DNA of 64,000 nucleotides from FEN-987 sp964598845 (lineage in GTDB: Archaea > Thermoproteota > Bathyarchaeia > 40CM-2-53-6). Both the position numbers and the translations under genes were made by a program. Below the pieces are notes generated by a model, which ran no database searches, was not told where the DNA came from, and was given only the letters and a program-made list of their open reading frames with translations. Location: the NCBI GenBank assembly GCA_964598845.1, contig CAZRDM010000012.1, positions 3,799 to 67,798 of the forward strand. The letters run 5' to 3'. This document shows, piece after piece, positions 53,246 through 61,758 of this stretch; the first letter of the stretch is position 1; each line of letters starts with the position of its first letter.

Positions 53246-54313
53246 ATGCCGACACTGACAAGCCTGCAACTTACCGACTTATCAGTGGCACTTTTGAAGG
53301 CCGCTGGTGCATCTGACCAAGAAGCAAGTGTAGTAACGAAATTGCTAGTCAAGGCAAACTTGGCGGGAGTCGATTCCCACGGGGTTCTTCCAAATCTGAT
53401 CTCCTATATCAACGGTCTTCGAAACGGCGTAATCAAGCCCGGAGCGAAGTTTGAAATTTTCAAGGACACTCCATCCACCGCGTTGATCAATGGCAATTGG
53501 GGATTCGGCCAAGTAATATGCTCAAGAGCGATGGAACTTGCCATCGAAAAGGCCAGACAGACCGGTGTCGGTGTGATTGGTATTTTCAACTGCAATCACA
53601 TCGGCCGATTGGCGGATTATGCCCAAATGGCACTCGAGAACGACATGATAGGATTCATCGCTGCCAATAGTGATCCTTCTGTCGCACCGTACGGTGGAAG
53701 AAAGGCGATTCTGAGCACAAATCCCGTCAGCTATGGCATTCCAGCAGGACAGGAGAGGCCAATAGTAGTGGATTTCGCCACAAGTATGGCAGCGGAGGGA
53801 AAGATAAGGGCCGCGCTGTACAAAGGACAGCAACTGCCGCTTGGTTGGATAGTCGATTCGCAGGGACGCCCTTCCACGAATCCGGCAGATCTCTATGCAC
53901 CGCCATTGCCTCCTGAGCAGATCAAGCTGGCGGGAGCACTGTTGCCGGCTGGTGGTCACAAGGGGTATGGTCTAGGGTTGGTTGTGGAGGTGCTCGGTGG
54001 AGCTCTCACCGGAACCGGTTGCAGCGAAGAGGTGACTTCAGGATTGACAAACGGCGTGCTTATCTTAGTCCTTAAGATCGAGCAGTTCGTTCCTTTAGAG
54101 AGGTTCAAGGAAACCGTTGACAAATTGATCAGAACAATCAAGGGCTCACCCAGAGCTGAGAGCTTCAGCGAAATTCTGATTCCGGGCGAGCCTGAGTTCA
54201 GAGAAGAAGAAAGGAGATCCAAGAGCGGTATCTGGATTCCCGAAACAGCATGGGCAAACTTGGTAGAGGCTTGCAGACAATATGGACTCGATGCTGAGAA
54301 CCTGATACGCTGA
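53246..54313 (+). CDS. malate/L-lactate dehydrogenase-type oxidoreductase (Ldh2 family)
   Basis: The 355-residue NAD(P)-dependent enzyme belongs to the Ldh2/MDH2 family with its unusual fold: 'VDSHGVLPNLISYINGLRNG', 'GNWGFGQVICSRAMELA', 'IGIFNCNHIGRLADYAQMA', 'ILSTNPVSYGIPAG', 'VDFATSMAAEGKI', 'GGHKGYGLGLVVEVLGG'. ATG at 53246 (GTG at 53240 possible). Members oxidise malate, L-lactate, ureidoglycolate or sulfolactate; the following lactate racemase makes lactate attractive here. Confidence 0.9.
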   Translation: MPTLTSLQLTDLSVALLKAAGASDQEASVVTKLLVKANLAGVDSHGVLPNLISYINGLRNGVIKPGAKFEIFKDTPSTALINGNWGFGQVICSRAMELAIEKARQTGVGVIGIFNCNHIGRLADYAQMALENDMIGFIAANSDPSVAPYGGRKAILSTNPVSYGIPAGQERPIVVDFATSMAAEGKIRAALYKGQQLPLGWIVDSQGRPSTNPADLYAPPLPPEQIKLAGALLPAGGHKGYGLGLVVEVLGGALTGTGCSEEVTSGLTNGVLILVLKIEQFVPLERFKETVDKLIRTIKGSPRAESFSEILIPGEPEFREEERRSKSGIWIPETAWANLVEACRQYGLDAENLIR

Positions 54314-54347
54314 GCTCCAGAAATGCTGGTAATGGAGGGCAATAGGT

Positions 54348-55607
54348 ATGCGCGTTTCACTGCCTTACGGCCGATCGTCACTATCCGCAGTCATTCCGGA
54401 TTGGGCGGTCACCAATTGCGTCACGCCCAAGAAATGGCCGCGAAAGAAGTCACAGCGTAGCTTGGTCAAAGCAGCTCTCAAAAGACCATGTGGTCTCCCC
54501 AGATTGAGAGATCTAGCCCGTCACAGTGGCTCCGTTGTGATAGTTACCTGCGATAAGACAAGAGGCCTACCAACTCACACTACACTGCCTCTGATTCTGC
54601 AAGAACTCAAAGCCGGCGGACGAGAAATAGAGCGCGTCAAGATTCTGATCGCGACTGGTCTTCATAAAGGTGAGACAACAGCTGATGTCAAAGAAAGGTT
54701 TGGCAGCGAACTTCTTGAGGGCTTGGAAGTGAATGTGCATGACAGCGACAAACAGGACCAACTGAGCTTCTTAGGAAGTCTCCGATCCGGTACGCCTCTC
54801 TATCTCAATAGGGCCGTCGTCGAGAGCAATCTGGTTATAATCGAGAGCACTGTCGAACCCCATTTCTTCGCGGGATTCACTGGCGGAAGCAAAGTGATTC
54901 TGCCAGGAGTAGCAGGCACTGAAACGATCCTTCGAAATCACAGTTGGCAAAACATAGACGACCCAAGATCTAGATACGGTATTATTGATAACCCCATTAG
55001 AGCGGACGCTGACGAGGCCTTGCGTTTCCTCAAGAGCACGTTTGCGCTCAATGTCGTTCTCGATAGTGAGAAGAGAATGGTGTACGCCACAGCGGGAGAC
55101 CCCGTGGCTTCTTTCAATGTGGCCGCGGAGATTGTGGCTGTTCACTCCAAAATATTGATCAAGAGACGTCCGGACGTCGTGATCACCACAAATGGCGGCT
55201 ATCCCCTCGACAGAAATGTCTACCAGTGTGTGAAAGGCATCGCTGTTCCCGAGGAAATCCTTCATGCAGATTCCAGGGTAGTGATGGTAGGGGAATGCGC
55301 TGACGGAATTGTTCACGATGAATTTCGAAAGATTCTGCTTGGTGGGTCGCCCAAAGACATCTATGAGAAATTGAAGGTCTCAGATCTCCCGGCTCGTGAT
55401 CAATGGGAAGCCCAAGTACTTTGTCGTATCCTACGTCGGAATTCTGTGTGGTTCGTTACAGAGAAGGAGTTGAGTTCAGATATTGAGTCGATGCATATGC
55501 ATTACGCATCGACGGTTGAGCAGGCGCTCGATTCCGCAGGAGTAAGTAGAGGAGAAAGAGTATTGGTGGTTCCGCAAGGCCCGTCAACAATCTTGAAGGC
55601 GGGATAG
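54348..55607 (+). CDS. larA: lactate racemase (LarA family), nickel-pincer-type
   Basis: The 419-residue protein resembles LarA. Residues that hold or face the nickel-pincer nucleotide in LarA have counterparts: His in 'IATGLHKGETT', His and Lys in 'VEPHFFAGFTGGSKVILPG', and His in 'LRNHSW'. 'VIVTCDKTRGLPT' corresponds to the usual 'DxTRPxP' with Gly-Leu-Pro. LarB, LarC and LarE, which make the cofactor, are not in the window. Starts 34 bases after the Ldh2 gene with GGAGGG upstream, so the two form an operon. Other LarA-family racemases act on different 2-hydroxy acids. Confidence 0.85.
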   Translation: MRVSLPYGRSSLSAVIPDWAVTNCVTPKKWPRKKSQRSLVKAALKRPCGLPRLRDLARHSGSVVIVTCDKTRGLPTHTTLPLILQELKAGGREIERVKILIATGLHKGETTADVKERFGSELLEGLEVNVHDSDKQDQLSFLGSLRSGTPLYLNRAVVESNLVIIESTVEPHFFAGFTGGSKVILPGVAGTETILRNHSWQNIDDPRSRYGIIDNPIRADADEALRFLKSTFALNVVLDSEKRMVYATAGDPVASFNVAAEIVAVHSKILIKRRPDVVITTNGGYPLDRNVYQCVKGIAVPEEILHADSRVVMVGECADGIVHDEFRKILLGGSPKDIYEKLKVSDLPARDQWEAQVLCRILRRNSVWFVTEKELSSDIESMHMHYASTVEQALDSAGVSRGERVLVVPQGPSTILKAG

Positions 55608-55991
55608 TCTTACCAGCTTTGTCGATGTCAATTTCGTTGAGAGACGGACCAGCATTTCTTCGAGACTTCAGAAAATCCGCTCGTCTCTAAGTCTTCCTCA
55701 AGTATGCCTTGCCTTTGATGGTCCGGACTCCAATTCGCAGCCTATTGGGCGGTGTCATTTGCGTGGACTCGAGCCCACCAATTCTTCGATTCCTATCGAA
55801 CGCTTGAAGATCGGACCATCAGAGACTGTTGTACGGTACATGGAAAGCGTATGGCGCAGCGAAGATCAACTGTCTAGGATAAAGGTCACAAGCGCCGCGA
55901 CATCATAGCCTTGCGCCATAGGTCTGGCAAGCTAAGCAAGATTCTCTACCTCTAACTCAAGAAGACAGCGACCTTCTTGCTTTGCCTGACC
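55608..55991. other. intergenic stretch without recognisable genes
   Basis: Convergent region between larA and the cobalamin-transporter ATPase. One plus-strand frame is open for about 90 codons from about 55620, but it has no start codon or family character, so nothing is annotated. Confidence 0.5.
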
Positions 55992-57266
55992 TCATGTGAA
56001 TGGAGGATTTCTTAACCTCTCAATAGTACGGATAGCCTCACTATGCGTCTTTACGATGATACCGCCTTTTGCCACTAGTTCCTTGAAGAGCCTCTGGGCC
56101 TCTCCGTCGGTGAAATCTCTTTGCTCTATTGGTATGTTGTCGACAAGTATGGTCGGGATGTTACTTTCCAAAGCGACCCTGGCTGCCTGCAGGTTTTTGA
56201 GGTTACCACGCCCTATCAAGAACTCCGTGACTATTACCGCGTCCGCTTTCTGGATTAGCTTCAGATTCTCCTCATTCGCCTCCGTCGTTATTGGTGAAAA
56301 CGGAGCTTCGCTGACAATAGGAACGCAGAGCATCTGAGCAGTTTCATGATCCGTATCCAAGATATTGAGCACACCTGCGGTTGCGCTCCATCTTGCCCTG
56401 ACAAGCTTAGTCATTAGCGAGGTGCCTGAACCGCCCCCGCATATCAAGTGAATTCTGAAGTTCTCTTTCTTCGCTTCGCCTGTCATTTGTCCTAAGAGAG
56501 GAATCACATAGAGAGAATCTGTTATTGGGTGATGCTTGACGAACGCCTCAACCCCAAACACTTTTGATATGTTTTCCCTCGTTAGAACTTCTTCAGGCTC
56601 TCCGAAAGAAACTATCTTCCTATTATGCAACATGATGATTTTGTGGCAGTATCTTGCAGACCAGTTGAAGTCATGAAAGACGGCCATTATGAGAAGCCGC
56701 TTGTCATTGCACAAGCTCGCCAATAGATCCAGGACTTCGATTTGACTGTTGACATCGAGGTGCAGCGTAGGTTCATCGAGCAAGAGCATTTTGGGCTTCT
56801 GCGCCAAGGCCCTAGCGATGATTATGCGCTGTCGTTCTCCGCCGCTTACCTCCGCTATGGGCCTGTCTGCTAAATGCCAAGTTCCCGTCAACTCCATCGC
56901 CTCTCTGGCTATCAACAGATCCCGGGAGCTCTCCAGTTGAAACATGCTCAAATGGGGATTCCGTCCCATCAGAACGACATCCAAAGCTGTGAAGTTGAAT
57001 GCGACCACAGAATCCTGAGGAACAACAGCAACTCGTTTAGCGACTTCCCTAGTTGCCATTTCATAAACGTCTCGACCGTCTAGTAGGACGACCCCCACAT
57101 GAGGCTTCAAGGTTCTACTGATTGTTCTCAGCAATGTTGTCTTTCCGGATCCGTTCGGCCCGAGGATTCCGATGAACTCTCCTTCCTTCGCTGAGAAGCT
57201 CAGATCATCTAAGACCTGGGTCGATCCGTAGCGGCAGCTTACCCCGCCTATTTCTAAGGAAACCAA
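55992..57266 (-). CDS. btuD: cobalamin (or iron-complex) ABC transporter ATPase with C-terminal extension
   Basis: The 424-residue protein has a FecE/BtuD-type ABC domain in residues 1-255: 'LGPNGSGKTTLLRTIS', 'VSGGERQRIIIARAL', 'MLLLDEPTLHLD', 'AVFHDFNWSARYC'. Residues 270-424 form an additional alpha/beta domain ('IHLICGGGSGTSLMTKLVRA', 'DAVIVTEFLIGRG') that is absent from bacterial BtuD; similar tails occur in some archaeal homologues. Context (btuC, btuF, cobD, cbiB) favours corrinoid uptake. Confidence 0.85.
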   Translation of the reverse strand: MVSLEIGGVSCRYGSTQVLDDLSFSAKEGEFIGILGPNGSGKTTLLRTISRTLKPHVGVVLLDGRDVYEMATREVAKRVAVVPQDSVVAFNFTALDVVLMGRNPHLSMFQLESSRDLLIAREAMELTGTWHLADRPIAEVSGGERQRIIIARALAQKPKMLLLDEPTLHLDVNSQIEVLDLLASLCNDKRLLIMAVFHDFNWSARYCHKIIMLHNRKIVSFGEPEEVLTRENISKVFGVEAFVKHHPITDSLYVIPLLGQMTGEAKKENFRIHLICGGGSGTSLMTKLVRARWSATAGVLNILDTDHETAQMLCVPIVSEAPFSPITTEANEENLKLIQKADAVIVTEFLIGRGNLKNLQAARVALESNIPTILVDNIPIEQRDFTDGEAQRLFKELVAKGGIIVKTHSEAIRTIERLRNPPFT

Positions 57267-57278
57267 AGCCGCCTTTCC

Positions 57279-58355
57279 TCAGAGCGAATAACTTCCCTTC
57301 CTCTTACGTAAGAGGTAGATGAAGAAAGGCCCGCCAGAAAGAGCTGTCACTATTCCAACAGGTAGTTCTGAAGGTAGAAAGACGACACGTGCTAGAGCGT
57401 CGCAAGATACGAGGAATATGGCGCCCGTCAAGAGTGAGGAGGGTATGAGTATTCTATGGTCGGGACCTACGAGAATCCTCGTCAAGTGAGGTACTATCAA
57501 TCCAACGAAGCCGATTAGTCCACTAATCGATACAGCAGCGGCCGTTAACAAGGAGCCGAGAACTATCAGGATCTTCTTCGACTTTTCGACATCAACACCT
57601 AAGTGTTGAGCTTCCTCCTCACCTAGAGCCAGTATGTTGAGGTCTCTGGCGAAAAGATAGGTCAGAGTTATGCCCACGCAGACGAGGGGGAGGATCGCCC
57701 ATACGTCCCTCCACTTTGCATAGGAGAACCCTCCCATAAGCCAGAAGACCAGCTTATGGAGCTCCCAGCCAGCAACGACCTGCAACATGGAGACCAAGGC
57801 AGATAGAAAGATACTGACCGCTATGCCGGATAGCAGCAGGGTTACGACAGGAGTTCTTGCCCCGACTCTGGCGATGTTATAGACGGTGAAGGTGGCTACT
57901 GCGGCTCCGATGAACGCCATAATTGGGACTGTGTCGATGCCGAAGAAGGTGAATCCGACTCTGAGCACTATGGCAAGCGCCGCGCCCAAAGCGGCTCCCG
58001 AAGAAACTCCGAGAACATATGGATCTGCCATAGGGTTTCTAAAGATCCCTTGGAAGACGGCGCCGGATGCAGCTAAGCTGATGCCCACAAGAATTGCTGC
58101 GAAGATCCTCGGGAGTCTGATCTGCGTGATTATCAGCCTTTCACTCTCTGGGAAACCTGAACTGCTATGCACATTCCCGAGAATTGGAACTTCACCGGCC
58201 AAGATGCCAACGATATGTGAAATTGGTATCTGAGCAAAGCCTACATTCAATGAGAGAATCGTACCTACACCCAGCACTGCTGAGAGCACGACTACGACGT
58301 ACTTCCATCTCCTGTAACGTCGTAGATATTCAATCTCACGTACTTTGTTCATCAC
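57279..58355 (-). CDS. btuC: FecCD-family ABC permease (BtuC-like)
   Basis: The 358-residue permease has about ten membrane helices and FecCD signatures: 'RLPRIFAAILVGISLAASGA', 'GIFRNPMADPYVLGVSSGAA', 'LGEEEAQHLGVDVE' (coupling loop) and 'GLIGFVGLIVPHLTRILVGP'. It starts upstream of btuD (12-base gap) and 82 bases after the radical SAM gene. With BtuF and BtuD it completes a corrinoid or iron-complex importer. Confidence 0.9.
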   Translation of the reverse strand: MMNKVREIEYLRRYRRWKYVVVVLSAVLGVGTILSLNVGFAQIPISHIVGILAGEVPILGNVHSSSGFPESERLIITQIRLPRIFAAILVGISLAASGAVFQGIFRNPMADPYVLGVSSGAALGAALAIVLRVGFTFFGIDTVPIMAFIGAAVATFTVYNIARVGARTPVVTLLLSGIAVSIFLSALVSMLQVVAGWELHKLVFWLMGGFSYAKWRDVWAILPLVCVGITLTYLFARDLNILALGEEEAQHLGVDVEKSKKILIVLGSLLTAAAVSISGLIGFVGLIVPHLTRILVGPDHRILIPSSLLTGAIFLVSCDALARVVFLPSELPVGIVTALSGGPFFIYLLRKRKGSYSL

Positions 58356-58437
58356 GACTGAGCAGTCTTCTTAATGCTATTCTTAATGCTCACGAGTTTT
58401 CAAAACTTTGACCGCCACAACGAGTGATAGGATCAGG

Positions 58438-59184
58438 TTACGTTTCCTGTTCAACGGGTGGGTAGATATTGAGTGCGTTCCCTTTCAGCTCCGTTCCGCT
58501 GTAGATATATGAAACGTTTTCAAGGTGTTTCTTCGCTTCTTCAACTGCTTCCAATATCTCTTCCCTGAACGGCCGCCTCCAACTCGCTTCTTTGACAGGG
58601 ATGTATCCGTCGATGCGATAAGGAATGGACGAGTCGACGGACGCGACAAAACTGGCGATCCTTTTGATTTCATCCTGTTCTATCAGTTGCGGAATCAGAA
58701 CACTTTCGGCTCTCATCAGGATTCCACTCTTGCTGAGGAGTTTGAAATTCCTTAGGACTCTCTTGTTCGATTTTCCGGTGTAGTGGATGTGAAGAGCGTC
58801 TCTGAGCGCCCTAATGCTCACGCAGATCTTATCAAGCTTGAAATCCTTCAGGTCCTCTATCCTATCTTCATTTAGGGCATATCCATTAGTCAACAAGACA
58901 GTTGCTACGTTGAGGCTGTCGAGCAGTCTGATTATATCCATTAATTCCGGATCGATGGTGGGCTCGCCGCCGCCGAGCACGGCTCTCTCGATGCCCAACG
59001 GCTCTATTATTCCTCGGATCTCATTCAGTGAAAGCGTCTCCACGCGGGTGAGTCTTTGAAGTTGATGTTGGACATCGCTCGTCAGATGGCAGTCCCAAGG
59101 TGACAATTTCAGGATGCATCCCACACAGCGGAAATTGCAACCGCGAAAGAACATGTAAATCGAGTTGTCGTTAGTGAAGCGCAC
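58438..59184 (-). CDS. radical SAM protein embedded in the cobalamin transporter operon
   Basis: The 248-residue protein has the radical SAM cluster motif CxxxCxxC in 'FRGCNFRCVGCILK' and the SAM-binding 'VLGGGEPTIDPELMDIIRLL' (GGEP). The remainder fits a partial TIM barrel of activase-like size. It lies between btuF (18 bases) and btuC on the same strand, so it is probably co-transcribed. The function is unknown; activation of a glycyl-radical or tailoring of a corrinoid-related cofactor are possibilities only. Confidence 0.8.
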   Translation of the reverse strand: MRFTNDNSIYMFFRGCNFRCVGCILKLSPWDCHLTSDVQHQLQRLTRVETLSLNEIRGIIEPLGIERAVLGGGEPTIDPELMDIIRLLDSLNVATVLLTNGYALNEDRIEDLKDFKLDKICVSIRALRDALHIHYTGKSNKRVLRNFKLLSKSGILMRAESVLIPQLIEQDEIKRIASFVASVDSSIPYRIDGYIPVKEASWRRPFREEILEAVEEAKKHLENVSYIYSGTELKGNALNIYPPVEQET

Positions 59185-59201
59185 AATATGATAAGCTCTT
59201 G

Positions 59202-60296
59202 TCAGGGTCGCGCCTCCTCGATAGAGTCGTAACGATCGCTATGGTAGTGGAGCCTACAAGGACCTCCCGGGTAGCGTGGGATTTGAAGTGGTGATGCATT
59301 ATCAGACGAGAGGGTTAAGCTGGCGCCAAAGACCTCTGGATGAATAAACTTGGCTAGTTGCTGTAACCCCTGAACAATCCTTGGACCTGATCTAACTACA
59401 GTGTTTTCTTCTATCTCGTAGATTCTACCATTCTTCACAGCGCTGATAGCGCTCCAGCCGGGGCGCTTCTCGAAATCTTCCTTCTTCACTCCACCCATAT
59501 AGCCGACTGGAACGATTATTATCTCCGGATCGCGTTCGATCACCGCTTCGGCGCTAACTATGGGGTAAGTCTCCTTGGCATCGGCGAATACATTTACGCC
59601 CCCGGCCATCTCGATGAGTTCGCTCTGCCATGTTTCAGGCCCTATAGTATACAGTGGCTCATACCAGACCTCATAGTATACCCTTGGCCTATACGTCACA
59701 TTCTCAACCTTACTAACCACCGCGTCAATTACCCCTCGCATCCTACCGGTGAGATTCTGAGCCTCTTCAAGCTTCCCGGAGACTTCTCCAACTAATCTTA
59801 TGTCCGCAAGAATTTGGTCGACTTTCCTAGGATTCAAAGCTATGATGGTGATGCCCTTCTCTTCAAGATCCTTCACGACTCCCTCCTGGAGAGTGGACGC
59901 GGCCAACACCAAATCTGGGTTCAAAGCTACTATCCTTTCAATACTGGGATCTGCGAAGCCTCCAATTACTGCTATGTCGCCTTTCTCAACTCTCTCTAGG
60001 ACTTCTGGTGGATAGTCGCAGAACTTGGTTACACCGACGACTCTAGAGCCCAAGCCCAGAGCGAATAGGATCTCCGTGTTGCTTGGCGCCAGAGAAACTA
60101 TCCTCTCAGGAACTTCCGAGATGGTTACGTTTCTACCGAAATCGTCTACGACCGTTACGGGGAAAGAAGGCCGCTTCACCGAGACTGGGTTCGAGGAATA
60201 CCAGGCAAGGCCGAGGATGATGAGCACGACCACTAGCGACGATATTATGGCGAGCTTCCTCTTTCGGTAGGACATGGCTCTGGCTGGATAATCCAT
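59202..60296 (-). CDS. btuF: cobalamin (or iron-complex) ABC transporter substrate-binding protein
   Basis: The 364-residue protein has an N-terminal membrane anchor or signal ('LAIISSLVVVLIILGLAWY') after a basic start, and a class III substrate-binding fold: 'VVDDFGRNVTISEVPERIVS', 'APSNTEILFALGLGSRVVGV', 'ALNPDLVLAASTL', 'AISAVKNGRIYEIEE'. It captures the ligand outside the cell. Start at ATG 60296 (60275 possible). The last 35 residues after 'FGASLT' are an unusual Pro/His-rich tail. First gene of the operon with radical SAM, btuC and btuD. Confidence 0.85.
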   Translation of the reverse strand: MDYPARAMSYRKRKLAIISSLVVVLIILGLAWYSSNPVSVKRPSFPVTVVDDFGRNVTISEVPERIVSLAPSNTEILFALGLGSRVVGVTKFCDYPPEVLERVEKGDIAVIGGFADPSIERIVALNPDLVLAASTLQEGVVKDLEEKGITIIALNPRKVDQILADIRLVGEVSGKLEEAQNLTGRMRGVIDAVVSKVENVTYRPRVYYEVWYEPLYTIGPETWQSELIEMAGGVNVFADAKETYPIVSAEAVIERDPEIIIVPVGYMGGVKKEDFEKRPGWSAISAVKNGRIYEIEENTVVRSGPRIVQGLQQLAKFIHPEVFGASLTLSSDNASPLQIPRYPGGPCRLHYHSDRYDSIEEARP

Positions 60297-60316
60297 CCAA
60301 AGGCCTTAATCCCTCC

Positions 60317-60330
60317 CCGTTAAAAAACAC
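60317..60330 (-). promoter_or_regulatory. TATA box of the btuF operon
   Basis: On the minus strand GTGTTTTTTAACGG lies about 25-30 bases before the ATG at 60296, placing transcription start at or just before the start codon. Confidence 0.4.
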
Positions 60331-60344
60331 TTTCCGTGATTGCC

Positions 60345-60620
60345 ATGCGCGCAATCATCATTGTTGGAGATGGCATGGCCGATCGGTCTTTGGAGGATCA
60401 CAATTACAAGACGCCATTCGAGGCTGCAGGTCTGAAGAGCATTGGTCGACTGGCCTCGGCTGAAGGGAGGATTTGGATCCTAGCTAGAGAGCGGAGCCTT
60501 CGATATGATGAAATCGTAGAGTCTAGCCCAAACATTAAGGTCTCCAGTCTCTCAACCAATTCCGGCGGGGAAAAGACCACCGAATGCGATCCGGATGATT
60601 GCCCATCGATAAGCTCCTGA
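60345..60620 (+). pseudogene. apgM (cofactor-independent phosphoglycerate mutase) 5' fragment fused to unrelated sequence
   Basis: The first 33 or so residues match the N-terminus of archaeal 2,3-bisphosphoglycerate-independent phosphoglycerate mutase: 'MRAIIIVGDGMADRSLED', 'YKTPFEAAG' (metal-binding Asp of 'GDGM'). The next 60 residues ('ARERSLRYDEIVESSPN') do not belong to that enzyme and recall a winged-helix protein, and the frame stops at 60620. Intact apgM is about 400 residues. A second frame ('LLRLIEENARDST') continues into the cobD start, suggesting a further frameshift. Confidence 0.55.
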
Positions 60621-60635
60621 GGTTGATAGAGGAAA

Positions 60636-61733
60636 ATGCGCGCGACTCGACTTCCAGATCACGGAGGTGAGATCTGGAGAGTTTCCTCGCGAATTGGCGT
60701 TCCCGTCACGAAGATTCTGGATTTCAGCGCGAACGTTAACCCGCTTGGTTGCCCGCTTCGCGCTATGAAGGCCCTGAGAAAAGCTCTCAAGTTTACACCA
60801 CTCTACCCGGACAATGACTGCCTTCAGCTTAGACGTGCCATCGCCTCACACATTGGAGGAATTGAGCCCGCGAATGTTCTTGTCGGGAACGGAGCCACCG
60901 AAATCATTCATCTCTTCGCCGAGAGGTTTCTAGAGAAGACCGACGAAGTCATCATCCCGCAGCCGACCTTTAGCGAGTACGAGTACGCCGCATCGCTTCG
61001 CGGCGCCAGCCCGAAGCCATTCTACATGGAGGGGGCTTTTCAGCTTGAATCTGAACTTTTGTTGGCACATCTAACGCCCAAGACGAGAGCGATCTTTCTA
61101 TGCAACCCGAACAATCCGACTGGCACAACTTCAAGCAAAAAGGAAATTCAGAAAATTGTTGATGAAGCATCCAAAAGAGATGTAATGGTTCTCCTCGATG
61201 AATGCTTCATGGATTTCGTAGAGGATGGGGAAACCCTTTCCCTTGCCCGTATTTCAAGAAACTACAGAAATCTTCTCGTGTTACGGTCACTAACGAAGAG
61301 CTATGGCTTGGCTGGGCTCAGGGTTGGCTACGCAGTAGGTCATGAAGAAACGATAGAGCAAATGAATAATTCCAAACCGACTTGGTCGGTGAACGTTTTA
61401 GCGCAGATTGCGTCCGTTGCCGCTCTGGAAGACAGAAGTTACTTGCGTCGATCGCGCCAGCTTATCACAAGGGAGCGAGCTTTTCTTGAAGAGTCCCTTC
61501 GGGAGATGGATTTGCGGGTTACGCCGTCAAAAGCCAACTTCTTGCTCGTGGAGATTCGCGCGCCGCTAACTGCTCCGGAGCTAAGGGATAGGCTCCTGAG
61601 GCACCGAGTCATGATTCGTGAATGCAGTGCTTTCAAAGGACTTGGGGAGAGGTTCATTCGACTTGCCGTAAAGACAAGGTCGGAGAACTCGATTCTCCTC
61701 AGGGCTCTTCGAAAGGAACTACGCTCAGCATGA
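60636..61733 (+). CDS. cobD: threonine-phosphate decarboxylase-like PLP enzyme (cobalamin synthesis)
   Basis: The 365-residue fold-type I aminotransferase-like enzyme fits CobD, which decarboxylates L-threonine phosphate to aminopropanol phosphate for the cobalamin side arm. 'DHGGEIWRV' and 'ILDFSANVNPLGCP' are CobD-type N-terminal motifs; 'NPNNPTGT' and 'RSLTKSYGLAGLRVGYA' (PLP lysine) are class signatures. Histidinol-phosphate aminotransferase is the alternative, but the adjacent cbiB (25 bases on) decides for CobD. Confidence 0.88.
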   Translation: MRATRLPDHGGEIWRVSSRIGVPVTKILDFSANVNPLGCPLRAMKALRKALKFTPLYPDNDCLQLRRAIASHIGGIEPANVLVGNGATEIIHLFAERFLEKTDEVIIPQPTFSEYEYAASLRGASPKPFYMEGAFQLESELLLAHLTPKTRAIFLCNPNNPTGTTSSKKEIQKIVDEASKRDVMVLLDECFMDFVEDGETLSLARISRNYRNLLVLRSLTKSYGLAGLRVGYAVGHEETIEQMNNSKPTWSVNVLAQIASVAALEDRSYLRRSRQLITRERAFLEESLREMDLRVTPSKANFLLVEIRAPLTAPELRDRLLRHRVMIRECSAFKGLGERFIRLAVKTRSENSILLRALRKELRSA

Positions 61734-61758
61734 ATCGCTGGGATGATGGCAGATCGCC

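Noticed and set aside
55620..55910. Plus-strand open frame of about 90 codons between larA and btuD
   Set aside because: No start codon, no Shine-Dalgarno and no recognisable motif; probably a chance open frame.
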